Below are positions 36,622 through 49,541 of a stretch of 64,000 nucleotides of DNA, one piece after another. Below the pieces are notes generated by a model, which did not search any database, was not told where the DNA came from, and was given only the letters and a program-made list of their open reading frames with translations. A program made the position numbers and the translations under genes. The first letter of the stretch is position 1, and each line of letters starts with the position of its first letter. Location: assembly GCA_949752795.1 (NCBI GenBank), contig OX457058.1, positions 158,661,353-158,725,352 on the forward strand. The letters are read 5' to 3'. Source of the stretch: Hyperoodon ampullatus (lineage: Eukaryota > Chordata > Mammalia > Artiodactyla > Ziphiidae).

Positions 36622-37974
36622 AAAAACCAATATATCAAATAACACGTGAGAAACTCAAAGTGGTAATAATTTCAAATAGGAACAAGCCATACTGATTTGG
36701 ATGCTCTTAGTCATGGACTATGAGGATAATCATTCAGCAAACAGTTTTCAGCTGTTTTCCCCTTCCCTGTACATTTAATCAGTGAAAATAGAGGTTCAGA
36801 ATGATAGGACCATAGTGGGAGGAGCCACAGCCATGAAGTCAAACAGTCAGTTCAAATCTTGACTCTGCTGCTAGTAGTTGTTCTCTGTATTAACCCCAGT
36901 TGGTTAATAAATCCCTATAAGTGTCTAGTGCATAATGGGTGCTTAATAAATATTAGGACTCTTCCTCATGAGCATCTCAGAGGATGAGAGAGGTGGACAA
37001 GTGCAGCCTGGATTGGAAACCTGAGTTATGGGGAAAGAGTTAAAATGACTTAATACTGTTTATATAGAGCCATAAAAACACCATCTGCTGGCTTTAGCCG
37101 GTTAAACTATTACAAAGCTGACATCCACTAATGCTGTACTGATGGGGACGAATGGCCAAGGTTTTGCTTTTTCTATCATTGTTCCACGAGCCGCCATCTC
37201 AAGACCAGTCTCCAGTTTACCCATCACGTAACCCGGTTGTTCAACATTTAAAGATTTATTTTGGCCTTGAAATATTTATACTCTCCTTCCAACCTTTTAT
37301 TGCTATAGTTACTGGTGAAGAAAGAACAAGACTCAGGAGGTTACTGTGTGGTATATCAGCAGTTCTAAACTTTGCTGTTAGATTGGGGTGCGTTTGATGT
37401 TGAATTAGACTCAGATGAGTGGACTCATATTAAACCCTCATTTTGTATAATGGGACTAGACGTGCCTTGGATAAAAGGGTAAGGTCTGTTCCTTTTTATA
37501 CCTATCGCTCAGTGGAGAAAATACCATTTGCTCTGCAATACATGTTGCTGAGCCCAAACTGAACAGTGGCAGATCCTAGACCTCGGGGGTGGGGGGTGGG
37601 GCGGCGAGGTTGCCTGAAAGGTGCAGCTGAAGGGTGTCCCCATGGTAGAAAGGAACTCGAAGATCGCTCCTGTTGCTGCTCACAACACCTGTGTTTGGAT
37701 CCTCGGTGGCATCATTAGGCATAATGATGGCTGACTCCACATGCCTGGGACACTTGGCCTCATTTGAATGATTAAAGAGAATAAACTATATGTCCTAGAC
37801 ACCTGCCAACTTGCAATAATAGTAGCCTGTATTTACATAATATCTTTCTCTAAGAATTCCAAAGCTCCTTGTCTTTGAAAATCTATTTATGATAGGGAGG
37901 AAGAGATAATCATGTTTATTTCACAAAGTTTTAGAGCTGTGGTAGGATCTAAATATTTGGCCATTTTGGTAACC
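36622..37974. other. No gene recognised; MIR piece at 36880-36960
   Basis: A MIR-like end ('gggtgcttaataaatattag') lies at about 36938. A G-rich run lies at 37585-37603. The plus-strand frame 37152-37397 has no domain. Confidence 0.45.
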
Positions 37975-38130
37975 ATTCTCTATCCCAAACTTTGCTGCAT
38001 AGTGAAATCACCTGGAGATCTTTAACAACTATGATGCCTGACTCCCATGCCCAGGCATCCTCATTGAATTGTTCTGGGGGATGAGCTGGGCACCAGGATT
38101 TTAAAAAGTTCCTAAGGTGATTGGAATGCA
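37975..38130 (+). mobile_element. MER5-like hAT fragment
   Basis: 'ctttgctgcatagtgaaatc', 'acctggagatctttaacaac', 'ctgggcaccaggattttaaa', 'cctaaggtgattggaatgca' match the MER5 order. The SINE fragment at 38139 abuts it. Confidence 0.6.
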
Positions 38131-38138
38131 CACAAAAG

Positions 38139-38231
38139 CCATGCAGGATCTCAGTTTCCCAACCAGGGATCAAACCTGTGCCCCCCTGTAGTGGAAGCAC
38201 AGTCTTAACCACTGGACCTCTAGGGAAGTCC
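38139..38231 (-). mobile_element. CHR-type SINE fragment, old
   Basis: Only the reversed tRNA-like head is present: 'ccaaccagggatcaaacctg', 'cttaaccactggacctctag', 'ggaagtccc'. No tail and no duplication visible. Confidence 0.7.
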
Positions 38232-38715
38232 CAGGGGGCACCATCTTTTGGTGGATAAGGTAAATCAGTTTTTTATCTTGGCATAAGGTTTCATAACTTA
38301 GATATTAATCTTTAAAGTGGCATGTTATGTTTTTATAGTCTTATATAATAAAAATACCCAGACTGTCCTTGGCACATGGTAGGTGCCCAGCAAAGAGATC
38401 TATATCTCTAAATGGATTAAAAAGAAAATTATGGATAATGTTTTACATACCTCTCAAAATAAATACATGTATACAGTCAACCAAAATGTTGGAGGGTAAA
38501 CCCAAAGTAGAATACAAATAGTAGTAAATAAACCTAATTGTATTATGAATGAAAAACATAACCACTCTGAAGGGGCTGGGGGAAACAAGAGCTTACCTAG
38601 GTGACTGGAACAAAGCATTTTGACGGGATGCTCTAAGGCTAGAGATGAAAGAACTGTATACAAATGATATACTTTAGTTAGTAAATCTTTTTGTCATAGG
38701 ATAGCAATTCTGTAA
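38232..38715. other. No gene recognised
   Basis: AT-rich unique-looking DNA with no conserved frame. Confidence 0.5.
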
Positions 38716-38732
38716 CTAAACCCTTTATGTTT

Positions 38733-38949
38733 TTTTGTTTGTTTGTTTGTTTTGTTTTGCGGTACACAGGCCTCTCACTGTTGTGGCCTCTCCCGTTGCG
38801 GAGCACAGGCTGCGGACGCTCAGGCTCAGCGGCCATGGCTCACGGGCCCAGCCGCTCCGCGGCATGTGGGATCTTCCCGGACCGGGGCACGAACCCGTAT
38901 CCCCTGCATCAGCAGGTGGACTCTCAACCACTGCGCCACCAGGGAAGCC
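38733..38949 (-). mobile_element. CHR SINE, young short form
   Basis: (gttt)n tail side, 'gcggtacacaggcctctcac', 'cggccatggctcacgggccc', head ending 'gccaccagggaagcc'. Perfect 17-bp TSD ctaaaccctttatgttt at 38716-38732 and 38950-38966, the longest in the window. Confidence 0.95.
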
Positions 38950-38966
38950 CTAAACCCTTTATGTTT

Positions 38967-39299
38967 ATACTAAGGTTGAATAAGTGAGTATATTGTTAAT
39001 AATGAGAGCCAGGCTCCTCACTGTTGAGAAAAAGATTGTTAGTAAGGAAAAGGGGAAGGCTAGAATCAACATCGCAGTGTTGGATTGGAATTGGAAGGAT
39101 CAGTATGAACTCATGTTTTTTTAATATGTATACAGATAAATTGATAAAAATATAAATGGGTGTATATGCATGGGTTAGTATACAACACATATTTCCCAAC
39201 TCTGTCTGCTTAGAGATTGCAACACTGTAATTTATAAGAAAAATGTATTTGGCCATTCAGATGACCAAAATATATTTCTCATATTATTTGGTCTTCATC
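38967..39299. other. No gene recognised
   Basis: AT-rich, no conserved frame or named repeat. Confidence 0.5.
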
Positions 39300-40150
39300 C
39301 AGGGTTCCTGGCTCTCACCTCCCAAAACCCTTGAAATTTTCTGAGTGATAAGAGCAATTGGAGCATCTTTTGTCATAAATATTTAGTCTCTTGTTTTCAG
39401 TTCCTGAAATCACTTGAGCCATAAAGGTGAAATGGGTGTCTTGTTATTCACGACAAGCCCCTTTCCACCATAACTGGGTTTATATTAATGAGGTGATCTA
39501 AGGATGGGGGATGGTTGCAAGGAAACCAAACATGAATAGAAGGGCATGATTGACTTCCGGAGAGGGGAGAGGGGTTGGAGGTTGAATCAGTTACCAATGC
39601 CAGTGATTTAATTAATCATACCCATGTAATGATCCTCCATAAGAAACCAAAAGGGCAAGGTTCAGAGAGCTTCCAGTTGGTGAACATGTGGGAATTTGGG
39701 GAGAGTGATGCACCTGGAGAGGGCATGTAACATCCCCATACCTTCCCCTATGCATCTTTTCCATTTGGCTGTTCCTGAATTATATTCTTTTATAGTAAAC
39801 TAGTGATCCAGTAAGTAAAATGTTTCTCTGAGTTATGTGAGCTGCTCTAGAAAATTAATCAAACCCAAGGAGGGGGTTGTTGGAACCTCTGAACTACAAT
39901 CAGTTGGTCAGAAACATAGGTAATAACCTAGGCTTGTGATTGGTGACTGAAGAGATTGGGTGGGGGTGGCCTTGTGGGACTGAGCCCTTAACCTGTGGGA
40001 TCTGCCACTATCTCCGGGAAGATAGTGTAAGAATTGAGTTGAATGGTAGGATACCAAGCTGGTGCCAGAGCATTGCTTGGTAGTATGGAGGAATTGGAGT
40101 TGGGATCAGAACACCTTTAGAAGGCGAAGGAACAATAATGCTCCAGTAGC
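39300..40150 (+). repeat. LTR-like old repeat
   Basis: A long ordered series found in a common mammalian repeat: 'ctgagttatgtgagctgctc', 'tagaaaattaatcaaaccca', 'aggagggggttgttggaacc', 'cttgtgggactgagccctta', 'acctgtgggatctgccacta'. An internal poly(A)-signal-like 'tagtaaact' precedes it. I believe it is an ERV LTR but do not name the family. Confidence 0.5.
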
Positions 40151-40199
40151 AATGAGCATGTGTAGTGCCTAGATCTTGGTTTCTAAGTCTCATTTTTGA

Positions 40200-41400
40200 T
40201 AAAAGGAATCAAGGCTCCTTGCAGGAGAAATGGCTGATTCTAGGGCTGGAGCAAGGAAATACAAGATGAGCCTGGAGCATCTTCTAGTATCTGAAAGCAA
40301 AGAAGTATAAAAAAATTAATTAAAAAGATGAAGTGTTGTCAAAAGGGGACAGAAACCCACCTAATAGAGCTCCCAATGGCAAAAGTGGACAATTTGAGCA
40401 ACATAAAAGGTAACAATAATGTTGGATTATGACTTAAAGAATAAAAAAATATTCAGGTGTCCATCCTCATATAAATAATTGAACAAATAAATGGGGAGAA
40501 GAGACAGGTCTTTTTTTTTTTACAGAAGAATTCCAATTAATATATATAGAAGGAATGAGGGAAGTACCAAATCACCACCGGGCAACACCACGATAGTAAT
40601 TGTTGCAAGGACAACCTGTGGAAGGATGCTAAAATCAGTGGACAAACGTTGAGGAGAAATCGTATAATACCATAGTCTCAAAGTATCTCTCCCAAGATGT
40701 TTGTCAACTACAAAGGAAGAAATAGTAATTTTACAGGAGAGTAACTCAAGAGCCATCGCCTTAACTGTGTAATTAAAGTTATCATTATAAGTTCTGAGAC
40801 ATGTTCATATTATGTTCCTCTTGATGCAATGTCCTGAGAAGGGCAGAGCCTCACTTTTATGATATTCTGTCATATGCCTAAAATGTATGACCTCAAACTA
40901 ATAATCAGAAAATATTATACAAACTCAAATTGAGGGTCATACCAAATAAACTAACCAGTACTCAGAAAAAGTATCAAGATCATGAAAGAAAAGTGTAAAC
41001 TGAAGAAATGTCTTTGATTCGAAGCTAAAGAGACAAAACAACTAAATGCAGCGTGGGGTGCGGGAACGGAAAAAGGACATGAGGAGAAAAACTGGTGAGA
41101 TTTGAATAAGATCTCTGGTTCAGTTCAGCCAATGATAATTTCCTGGCTTGCTAATTGTAATACTTATGATTGTGTCAGTTAAAATTAGGAGAAGCTGAGT
41201 GAAGGAAATATGGAAACTGTACTATTTTTGCAGATTTTTTGTTAAGTTTAAAATTATTTTAAAATAAAAAGTTAAAAAATATTGACAAGGGATATTTGGG
41301 TGGTGGGATTATGGGCAATTTTTGGTTTTTATTTTTTCCTCTTAAAAACAGTAAAACTAGTTTTTGATTAAAATGAAAATACCTTGAAAATAAAAGAAAC
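40200..41400 (+). repeat. Old L1M 3'-UTR-like remnant
   Basis: 'caggtgtccatcctcatata', 'gaattccaattaatatatat', 'cttttatgatattctgtcat', 'aaaatgtatgacctcaaact', 'gagggtcataccaaataaac', 'tggtgagatttgaataagat' recall an ancient L1 3' region. No coding frame. Family by memory. Confidence 0.4.
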
Positions 41401-41933
41401 AAAAAACCCTTAAGAATGGAAGATTTTAAGAGCTCAGGATAAAAGTGAAAGATTAGACATTTAATACACAATGTTTACTAGTTTCTATACTCTTTTTTCT
41501 TTCTGTTTTTAAGGTGTTTGTGGAGATCAAATGACATAATATATGTAAAAATGCTTTGAAAAACATAAAACATGCTATAAATATTATCCTTTCTTCTATG
41601 GGTCCTCATTTTCTTCTTGTTTATACTATTATTTACCAGTGCTAATTTTATTCATGTTAATTGTTAGGGTGTTGTAGAGAAAAATTATAGGAAGTTTGGT
41701 CTAAGACAGATCTGCCTATCACATTGTAGGCACATTATTGCCATGTCATCATCATTCTCATTGTTTTCATTCTGTATTTCCCTTTAATTGCTTTCTTTCC
41801 TTCTGACTAAAATGCTCTATTCCTCCATCTTCCCTTGGCCAAAAATCTTGTTTATGCTTTAAGGAACCTCTCAAGTAATCCTTCTTCACTTAGTCTTCTA
41901 ATGTTTCATTCCTGCCTTTCTTGTGGTTTACTG

Positions 41934-41937
<4 letters not shown>

Positions 41938-41971
<34 letters not shown>
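41938..41971. repeat. (GT)17 microsatellite
   Basis: An uninterrupted gt run, 34 bases, preceded by 'ctgtgac' and followed by 'tagacaatcc'. Likely length-polymorphic. Confidence 0.95.
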
Positions 41972-41973
<2 letters not shown>

Positions 41974-42140
41974 GACAATCCTCTTTTACACCGTAAATTC
42001 CTTGAGGTGCCATTTTGGTTTTTGTGCCTGCCACGTAGTAAATGCTAAACTGTAAGCCCTACGATGGAAGGGAGACCATGTTTGTGTTGTTTAGCATGAT
42101 TTCTTTGGAGCCTACTCTTGTGTCAGGCATTCAGTTAATA
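41972..42140 (+). repeat. L2-like fragment(s)
   Basis: 'taaattccttgaggtgccat', 'gcctgccacgtagtaaatgc', then a second partial unit 'gatggaagggagaccatgtt'. Diverged. Confidence 0.4.
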
Positions 42141-42687
42141 TGGGACTGAATAAAATATGAAATAGGCAGGGAGTAAAGGTATCTTGAATGTTGAATAATT
42201 TTGGCCCCCATCCCATTTATTCTTTCCATCCTTCTGTGATTTCTGATTATTTAAATTCGCTCTTAGTTATTGGACCAGATCCCTGCCCTCACTCTCTGAA
42301 GGACTGTATTCTTTGTGCTTTGTGCTTTGTGATTGACTCCTACTTCCTTGTCAGTTTCAATTCCTGCCACCTTGTACACCTCAGATCCCTAATTCATTGG
42401 ATTATTTCCAAATTCCCAAATAAACTCTGCACTTTTATTTCCATGAGCTTTTGCCCAGGCTGTTCCTTTTGTCTGAACATCATCCCTCCCATTCTCAACC
42501 ATCACCTTCTAGTCACCTTCATGGGCAGTTTAAAGGGCATTCAATGAACTTCTGATCTCTTCCTGTTTTCTCCTGTTCTACAGCAAATTGCTAGTAGCTT
42601 TATTTAATATATTTAATCTCTATTTAATAGAGATTCCATTCTTACTTAATTGTACAAGTCAGTTGTTTATTTGTTATATCCCTTCGA
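42141..42687. other. No gene recognised
   Basis: The plus-strand frame 42188-42547 (119 codons) is hydrophobic by base composition and shows no recognisable domain. Confidence 0.45.
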
Positions 42688-42689
42688 GA

Positions 42690-42870
42690 TTAGAGGTTCT
42701 CAAACTTCAGTGTGCAAAAGAATTGCCCAGACAGTTTGTTAAAATGCAGATTCCTGGAACAGAGTCCTCTGTGCTCATCACTGTCCCAGTATTGCTCCAA
42801 GTGCAATTCAAAGACACTTGTTACAAATGAAGGTCCTCTGGTCAGAGATTCCCGTTCCATATATTTGAGT
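42690..42870 (+). mobile_element. MER5-like hAT fragment
   Basis: 'agaggttctcaaacttcagt', 'tgttaaaatgcagattcctg' at the left side are diagnostic of MER5-type MITEs. The right part is weak. The frame 42712-43185 crossing it (157 codons) is therefore probably not a gene. Confidence 0.55.
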
Positions 42871-43304
42871 CTCCAGAACCTCACAAAGTCTGGCACTCAC
42901 AGGCCTGCAATCAATGAAGGGGATGCATATGAATGTCCCCAAGTCAAGCAACAAAACTATGCCTCAGGCCTTTGCCAAATGGAAAGAGATTTCTCACCAC
43001 TTGAGGAGAGGAGGGAGGTCCTTTGCAGAGAAACTGGAGACAAGTCCCAAGCCCAGGTGAACTGCACACTCACTTCAGCAGCAGAAAACTGCTGTGCGGC
43101 TTGTGTCCTCATCTACCTGAAGAATAAGAGGACCAGTCCAGGTCACCCGGTTAACTGGAAGGCTAATATAGGCAGCGATAATTGATGATTTACTAGATCA
43201 AAGACCTTTGAGTCAGGCAATAGAGACCACCCTTGCTTATTGATTATCATCCAATAGCTTTATTTATTTATTTATTTATTTCATTTCATGTCATGACTTT
43301 TCTT
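42871..43304. other. No gene recognised
   Basis: Ends in a short (ttta)n run at 43259-43280 before the L1. No supported coding exon. Confidence 0.5.
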
Positions 43305-44084
43305 TTTTTTTTTTACATCTTTATTGGAGTATAATTGCTTTACAATGGTGTGCTAGTTTCCGCTTTATAACAAAATGAATCAGCTATGCACATACATATG
43401 TTCCCATATCTCTTCCCTCTTGTGTCTCCCTCCCTCCCACCCTCCCTATCCCACCCCTCTAGGTGGTCACAAAGCACTGGGCTGATCTCCCTGTGCTATT
43501 CGGTTGCTTCCCACCAGCTATCCATCTTACGTTTGGTAGTGTATACATGTCCATGCCACTCTCTCGCTCCGTCACAGCTTACCCCTCCCCCTCCCCATAT
43601 CCTCAAGTCCATTCTCTAGTAGGTCTGTGTCTTTATTCCCGTCTTATCCCTAGGTTCTTCATGACATTTTTCCCCCCTTAAATTCCATATATATGTGTTA
43701 GCATACGGTATTTGTCTTTCTCTTTCTGACTTACTTCACTCTGTATGACAGACTCTAGGTCCATCTACCTCATTACAAATAGCTCAATTTTGTTTCTTTT
43801 TATGGCTGAGTAATATTCCATTGTATATATGTGCCACACCTTCTTTATCCATTCATCTGATAATGGATACTTAGGTTGTTTCCATCTCCTGGCTATTGTA
43901 AATAGAGCTGCAATGAACATTTTGGTACATGACTCCTTTTGAATTATGGTTTTCTCAGGGTATATGCCCAGTAGTGGGATTGCTGGGTCATATGGTAGTT
44001 TTATTTGTAGGTTTTTAAGGAACCTCCATACTGTTCTCCATAGTGGCTGTACCAATTCACATTCCCACCAGCAGTGCAAGAGTG
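43305..44084 (-). mobile_element. 5'-truncated L1, 0.78 kb
   Basis: From the 3' tail ('acatctttattggagtataa') through the 3' UTR into the end of ORF2. The minus strand at 43765-44079 encodes the ORF2 C-terminal part, starting HCWWEC and ending IELFVMR, including [12 protein letters not shown] and MWHIYTMEYYSAIK. Breaks off after 'cagtgcaagagtg'. No duplication found. Similar enough to the later L1s to be the same broad family. Confidence 0.9.
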
Positions 44085-44844
44085 ATCTTCAGTGTCCTAG
44101 GAGACAGAGAAGGGCTGGTAAGGAAAGGGGCTTAAAGAAGGTCAATACATCATCCCCTGGCAAGTTAAAGGCCTGAAGCTCAGCATGCACATTCCTTCCA
44201 AGCGCACTTATGAGTTGGAGAGAAGGAATGAAATAGGCTTCTAATTATTTAAATTGGACCTACACTCTGCTGAGTCATGCATTAGCTAGCATTCTTCCCC
44301 CATTCAAGCTGACTGACCGTTAGGCCAGGAGAAGGAGATTAAACATGTCAGCAATAGGTGTGAAAATAATTGGGGGCAGTAATTAGGAGAAATCCGGTCA
44401 TCTTGATTGTGACTGCTGTCCCGTTTTCTCTTTCAAAACCTGAATTGACATTAATGTGTTGATGGCCTCATCCAAACTGGGTAGAATTTATTAACAATAA
44501 AAATAATTTCAAAAATGACTTGCATTTACATGATCAGATAACAAGTCACAGCCTCAATTCTAGAGTGGCTTTTCAAAGTGGATACCCTATTCCTGTTCCC
44601 ATACAAAAGTCCCTCCTGTATTAGTTTTTTAATTTTATTTTTTAAGTTGAATTCAGGCTTAGATCTGGTGTCTGGTTTTCCAATCTGATAGTATGAATAT
44701 GCTCATAGGTTGCTTTAGAATGTTAGGTGTATTTTCTATTCAGTAGGCATTCAATAAAGGCTAGTTTAATCTGAATATTTCCTTAAATAAAATTCTGAAG
44801 AAGGTGGCATTTCCCTTTGTGGCTCCCAACTGAGTTTTTGTTTT
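44085..44844. other. No gene recognised
   Basis: Unique-looking DNA between the L1 and the zinc-finger retrocopy. No named repeat. Confidence 0.5.
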
Positions 44845-45147
44845 AAAAAACTATAGAGAGGTCACACTGGAAAGCGTAAGTTTCTCCTTTCTAAGTCTGT
44901 GCTGCGCAGTCCACCTTTCTCCACCTTCCGGTGTGGGCGTCTCTACGAACCTTAAATCCCAGCAGCTGGCCCTCCGCCCCACATAAATCCAGATGTCGCC
45001 ATTACAGATGACCTCTAAAGACTCCTGTTGTCTGAGGAAGAAGCCCTGAAGAGGAGGAAGGGAAAAGAAAAGGAGTCAGAAATGGCTCTTTCTCAGGGAC
45101 AATTGACATTTAAGGATTTGGCCATTGAATTCACTCAGGAGGAGTAG

Positions 45148-45318
<171 letters not shown>

Positions 45319-45327
45319 TGAAATGAA

Positions 45328-46317
45328 ATGAAACATTTTTACCTCAGAGTCATCCGGGAAAATATACGAGAATTTGATTCTCAGCAGAGTGATGAGGAAA
45401 GAAATTGCAAAGGAATGCCAGTAAACCAAAATGATAATCTCGCTGATAAGAGAAATCGAAATGGAGGAAGTGTTGCAGGAATCAAGCCTATTGAAAATAG
45501 GTTTCCATTAAGCTTTCTGGATGAACTGCATATATTTAAAAATGAAGAGAAAATTGATGAATTTAATCAAGCTGACAAGAGTGTGAAGGGTAGTGCCTCA
45601 TTTTCACCACTTCAGGGAATTTCCCCTGGTGTCCAAGTGAACATTTCTAATATACATGGGAGTAATTATATGCAGTCTTTAATAGTGACACAAGATCAGA
45701 AAGCACAGAGGGAAAGAACTTACAAATGTAATGAGTGTGGCAAAATCTTTCTGCAGGTATCATACCTCAATAGACCTCAGATCCTCCATACAGGAGAGAA
45801 ATTACATAAGTGTGACGTGTGTGGAAGAATCTTGAGCAAGAATTCATACCTTGTAATTCATCAGAGAATTAATACTGGAGAGAAACCTTACAAATGTAAT
45901 GAGTGTGGGAAAGCCTTTTATTATGCCTCACTCCTCAAAAAACATCAGATAATCCATACAGGAACAAAACCATATAAATGTGATGTATGTGGGAAAGTCT
46001 TTGGTCAAAATTCATATCTTTCAGTTCATCAGACAATTCGTACTGGAGAGAGACCTTATAAATGTAACGAGTGTGGGAAAACCTTTTGTTATGCCTCATT
46101 CCTCATGCGACATCAGAAAACCCACACAGGAGCAAGGCCATATCAATGTGATGTATGTGGGAAAGTCTTTAGTCAAAATTCACATCTTTTAGGTCATCAG
46201 ACCATTCATACTGGAGAGAAACCTTATAATGGTAATGAGTGTGGCAAGGTGTTTAGTCGAAAACATTATTTTGCTTCATCAGAAAATTCATACCAGATAG
46301 AAACCTTTCAAAAATAA
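45328..46317 (+). CDS. Residual open frame of the KRAB-ZNF retrocopy (329 aa)
   Basis: The longest open frame in the window, in the same register as the KRAB start but after its second stop. Residues 1-131 are the linker. Seven finger units of 28 residues then start near residues 132, 160, 188, 216, 244, 272 and 300. Fingers 3, 5 and 6 keep C2H2 (for example CNECGKAF then HQIIH). Finger 1 has Pro for the first His, finger 2 Asn and finger 4 Arg for the last His, and finger 7 has lost its first Cys. TGEKP-type linkers persist. Without KRAB and with only three complete fingers, a repressor role is unlikely, and no promoter is evident. Expression is unknown; most likely a pseudogene remnant. Confidence 0.3.
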   Translation: MKHFYLRVIRENIREFDSQQSDEERNCKGMPVNQNDNLADKRNRNGGSVAGIKPIENRFPLSFLDELHIFKNEEKIDEFNQADKSVKGSASFSPLQGISPGVQVNISNIHGSNYMQSLIVTQDQKAQRERTYKCNECGKIFLQVSYLNRPQILHTGEKLHKCDVCGRILSKNSYLVIHQRINTGEKPYKCNECGKAFYYASLLKKHQIIHTGTKPYKCDVCGKVFGQNSYLSVHQTIRTGERPYKCNECGKTFCYASFLMRHQKTHTGARPYQCDVCGKVFSQNSHLLGHQTIHTGEKPYNGNECGKVFSRKHYFASSENSYQIETFQK

Positions 46318-48399
46318 TGAGTGTTGAAAAGACTTTATTCACATCTGTATCCTCACCACACATTAGGTAATAAATACAGGGTGGAAACCCGTATTTGGTG
46401 TGATGTATGTGGGAAGGTCTTCATTCAAAATTGACACTTTAAAGTCCTGGGAGATTCACATGGAGAAGAAACCATGCACATGTCATGAGTGTGGCAAAAC
46501 CTCACTTACCATCAGATAATCCATACTAGGTAGAAATAGTAGAAGTTTCATGAATGTCTCAAGGTCTTTAGTCAAAATTCCTACATTAAGCTCTACCAAA
46601 GAATTCATACTGGAGAGAAACCTTACAAATATAACGAGTGTGGCAAGTGCTTCAGTGTACTTTCAAGGCTAACTTACCGTCAGGGAATCTGTATTGGTGA
46701 GGGACTTTAAGCAACGGTGTTGACAGGTTTCCACATCTTAGCTGCATTGAGAAAGTCATACTGGAGGGAAATCAAGGAATTCATCCACCATGCAATTGAT
46801 TCTGGAGATTGTTACCTCATAAATGCCGTGAATGGGAAATACCTTTACCCAGGGCTCACATCTCACCAATCATCAGATTTTCCATACTGGACAGGACATT
46901 ACAGATGCACTGAATGTCATAAAGCTTTTGGGTTGTGCCTTAAACTGAGGCTTCACAAAATCCTTCATACTTATGAATGCAATCAGTATGGCTAAACTTC
47001 TTATTATTGGTTACTTGTCACTAGGTATCAGAATATTTATCCTGGAGAGAAACCTCATAAATGTAACCTTTGTGGCAAGGATCTTACCCAAAGATCATAA
47101 GATGGGACATACTGAAGTTGTACCTTACAAATGCAAGGGGTGTGGCAAAACATTTCCTTGACTTCAAGTATTAGGCAACAGGAAAGAGTCCATTGAAGAG
47201 AAACCCAGCAAACGTATGAGCAGAGGCTTTATCCAGGCCTCACAATGCACTAGACTCCTCAGTGTACATCTTTGAGAGAAACCATGCAAAGCAATATGTG
47301 TGCTTGTACCTGAAAATCAAAGCTCTGAAACATAGAGGATTTATTTTGAAGAGCACCATTTCAAATGTAGTAAATGTTGTACAAGTTTTCATCAAGTATC
47401 CACACTTTTGGTGCAATGAGATAATTCATACAGGTCGGAATGTATACAGATACAGTGAACATGGAAACACTTTTAAGAAAAAGTGCGCCCTCGGGGGTCA
47501 TATTTGGGACTCATATTTGGGAGAATCCTTACAAATGTAATTAATTTGGTGAATTTTGTGAGCAATACTTAAGACAGACCACACATCAGAGAATGCATAT
47601 AGGAATAAATACGTCTAGTTCTCTGAGATAGTACATACTGCAGAATTATTACAAGTCACAACATGTTAAAACTTATGATGTTTATATGAGAGGATGAAGG
47701 ACATTTGTGGAAATGGCCCATTATCTTCAGGGTAAAATACTCAATTATTTGAGCTTAGTTGAAAAGGCTACATTACTTTTTATGCCTTCCAACCTGAAGA
47801 TTGAAGCCTGTTGAATTTATGCCTTCATTACGGACCTTTAATGATGGTCTCTGGGAAGGAGTCAGTGAGATGAAGGGGCCGACTTCATTCACATCCATGT
47901 TTCTTGGAAAAAGAAGGACCTTGAATTATCAAATTGAACAGTGTGTGAATTAGCATCAGGGAACAGCAAAGAATAATGTAGAACTAGGACGTGACTCAAG
48001 CTTATTATGTCCAGGGAGCCCTTCTGTGGTTAGGCCAGTGCGTGTTATAGGACAGAATCCTCTACCAACTGACCTTGAACAGAGCAAGCAGGACATTAAG
48101 GGACTGAACTTTTCATGGGAGGAGAGTGACAGGTTAACAGGGACTGATTATCGGGTAGATATAATGTGGAGGAAAAGATGGTCACTTTCTCCATGGATGG
48201 CAATAGCAGTTGCATAGATCTATGTTTAATGAAAAATTAATTTTATTGTTGGAAATTGAAGACAGCAGTTATCTTGAGAGGAACATTTAATCACAATTAT
48301 CAGAATAATATATGTTTGTGTATTATGTGCATTTAGCTGCTGCCATTATCTTTTGCTATTGTTTTATTCCGAATGTATCATAGGTCTCCTGTTTTAATC

Positions 48400-48405
48400 A
48401 ATAAA
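48400..48405 (+). promoter_or_regulatory. Poly(A) signal AATAAA of the ZNF retrocopy
   Basis: Canonical hexamer about 15 bases before an A-rich run at 48421-48432, which is the copied poly(A) tail. It fixes the 3' end of the source mRNA. Confidence 0.8.
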
Positions 48406-48442
48406 ATTTAATCACTTGTCAAAAAGAAAAAACTATATAGAG

Positions 48443-49304
48443 TTCTTTTAATCTCATTTTCAAGACTCAGAATTGTTCCTCTTTCAAATTTATTTCAGGA
48501 AGGGCACCAATAATGTGCACTTTTAAAGTATTTAAAGTTATATTTAGTGTGGATAGAAATATCTATCTTACATTATAGAAATTCCAAGCATTAGGATTTA
48601 GGAAAAGGCTTTATTTTGGTGTCTGGGAGGATCTTTCTAGCTAAAAGTATATGCACGGTGGAATAAGCCATCTCACTGCAGGCATGGTACCCTTGCCTCT
48701 TTGGAGAAGGCATGAAGGGGATATGTTGGCTGGATACTAAGGATGATGCTATCTTCCATGGGCCTAGTACTTCCCAGTTTTAAGCTGAGTTTGCACTGAT
48801 CTCATTAGAGTTCTGTATCAGTCCGAGGAGGAAGCCAGGGCAAGTGTTTTCAGCCTTGTTTGGCTGTAGGAGGAAATGATGCTCAGAGAGGTTGTGATTG
48901 AAGGCGAATTGTGGAGCTGGGACTATGACGTTTCTAATCAGGGTCAGTGCTGCCTCATCCTCCTCCCTTTCTCCCTCCCTGCCCACGTGGAACATCTACT
49001 GTGTGCCATGCATTGTGCAAGCACCAGGGGTTTCCATGAGTTTCCCGGGAAGCTTGTACATAAAGCATGTTTCCTGATCTAATGGGGCCTACAATAAAGT
49101 AAAAAGAGACAAACATAAAATCAATTAAGGGCACCAAAGTGTTAGAGAGGCTGTGATAGAAATAGTGAGAGAGAGTTGTGTGAGGAGACGGGGCATGTTG
49201 GTCAATCGGATACGGAAGTGAGCGAAGGGGAGCTGTGATGCATTAGGAAAAGCTTCACGAAGCCTCATGACGATGCTAGCAAAGTCTGGCAAAAGAGCCG
49301 GCAT
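48443..49304. other. No gene recognised
   Basis: Overlapping frames at 48780-49137 on both strands lack any domain. A weak MIR-like piece ('aaatgatgctcagagaggtt') lies at about 48874. Confidence 0.45.
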
Positions 49305-49319
49305 CAGACCTGAATTTTT

Positions 49320-49525
49320 TTTTTTTTTTTTTTGCGGTACGGGGGCCTCTCACTGTTGTGGCCTCTCCCGTTGCGGAACACAGGCTCCGGACATGCAGGC
49401 TCAGCGGCCATGGCTCACTGGCGCAGCCGCTCCGCGGCATGTGGGATCCTCCCGGACCGGGGCACGAACCCGTGTCCCCCGCATCGGCAGGCGGACTATC
49501 AACCACTGCGCCACCAGGGAAGCCC
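49320..49525 (-). mobile_element. CHR SINE, young short form
   Basis: T19 tail side, 'gcggtacgggggcctctcac', 'cggacatgcaggctcagcgg', head ending 'caccagggaagccc'. TSD cagacctgaattttt at 49305-49319 and cagacctgaaattttt at 49526-49541. Confidence 0.93.
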
Positions 49526-49541
49526 CAGACCTGAAATTTTT

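Noticed and set aside
42712..43185. 157-codon plus-strand frame, possible gene
   Set aside because: Its start lies in a MER5-like transposon fragment. No domain, no Kozak or splice support.
43765..44079. Functional gene for the 104-codon frame with HCWWEC
   Set aside because: It is the C-terminal part of L1 ORF2 in a 5'-truncated element.
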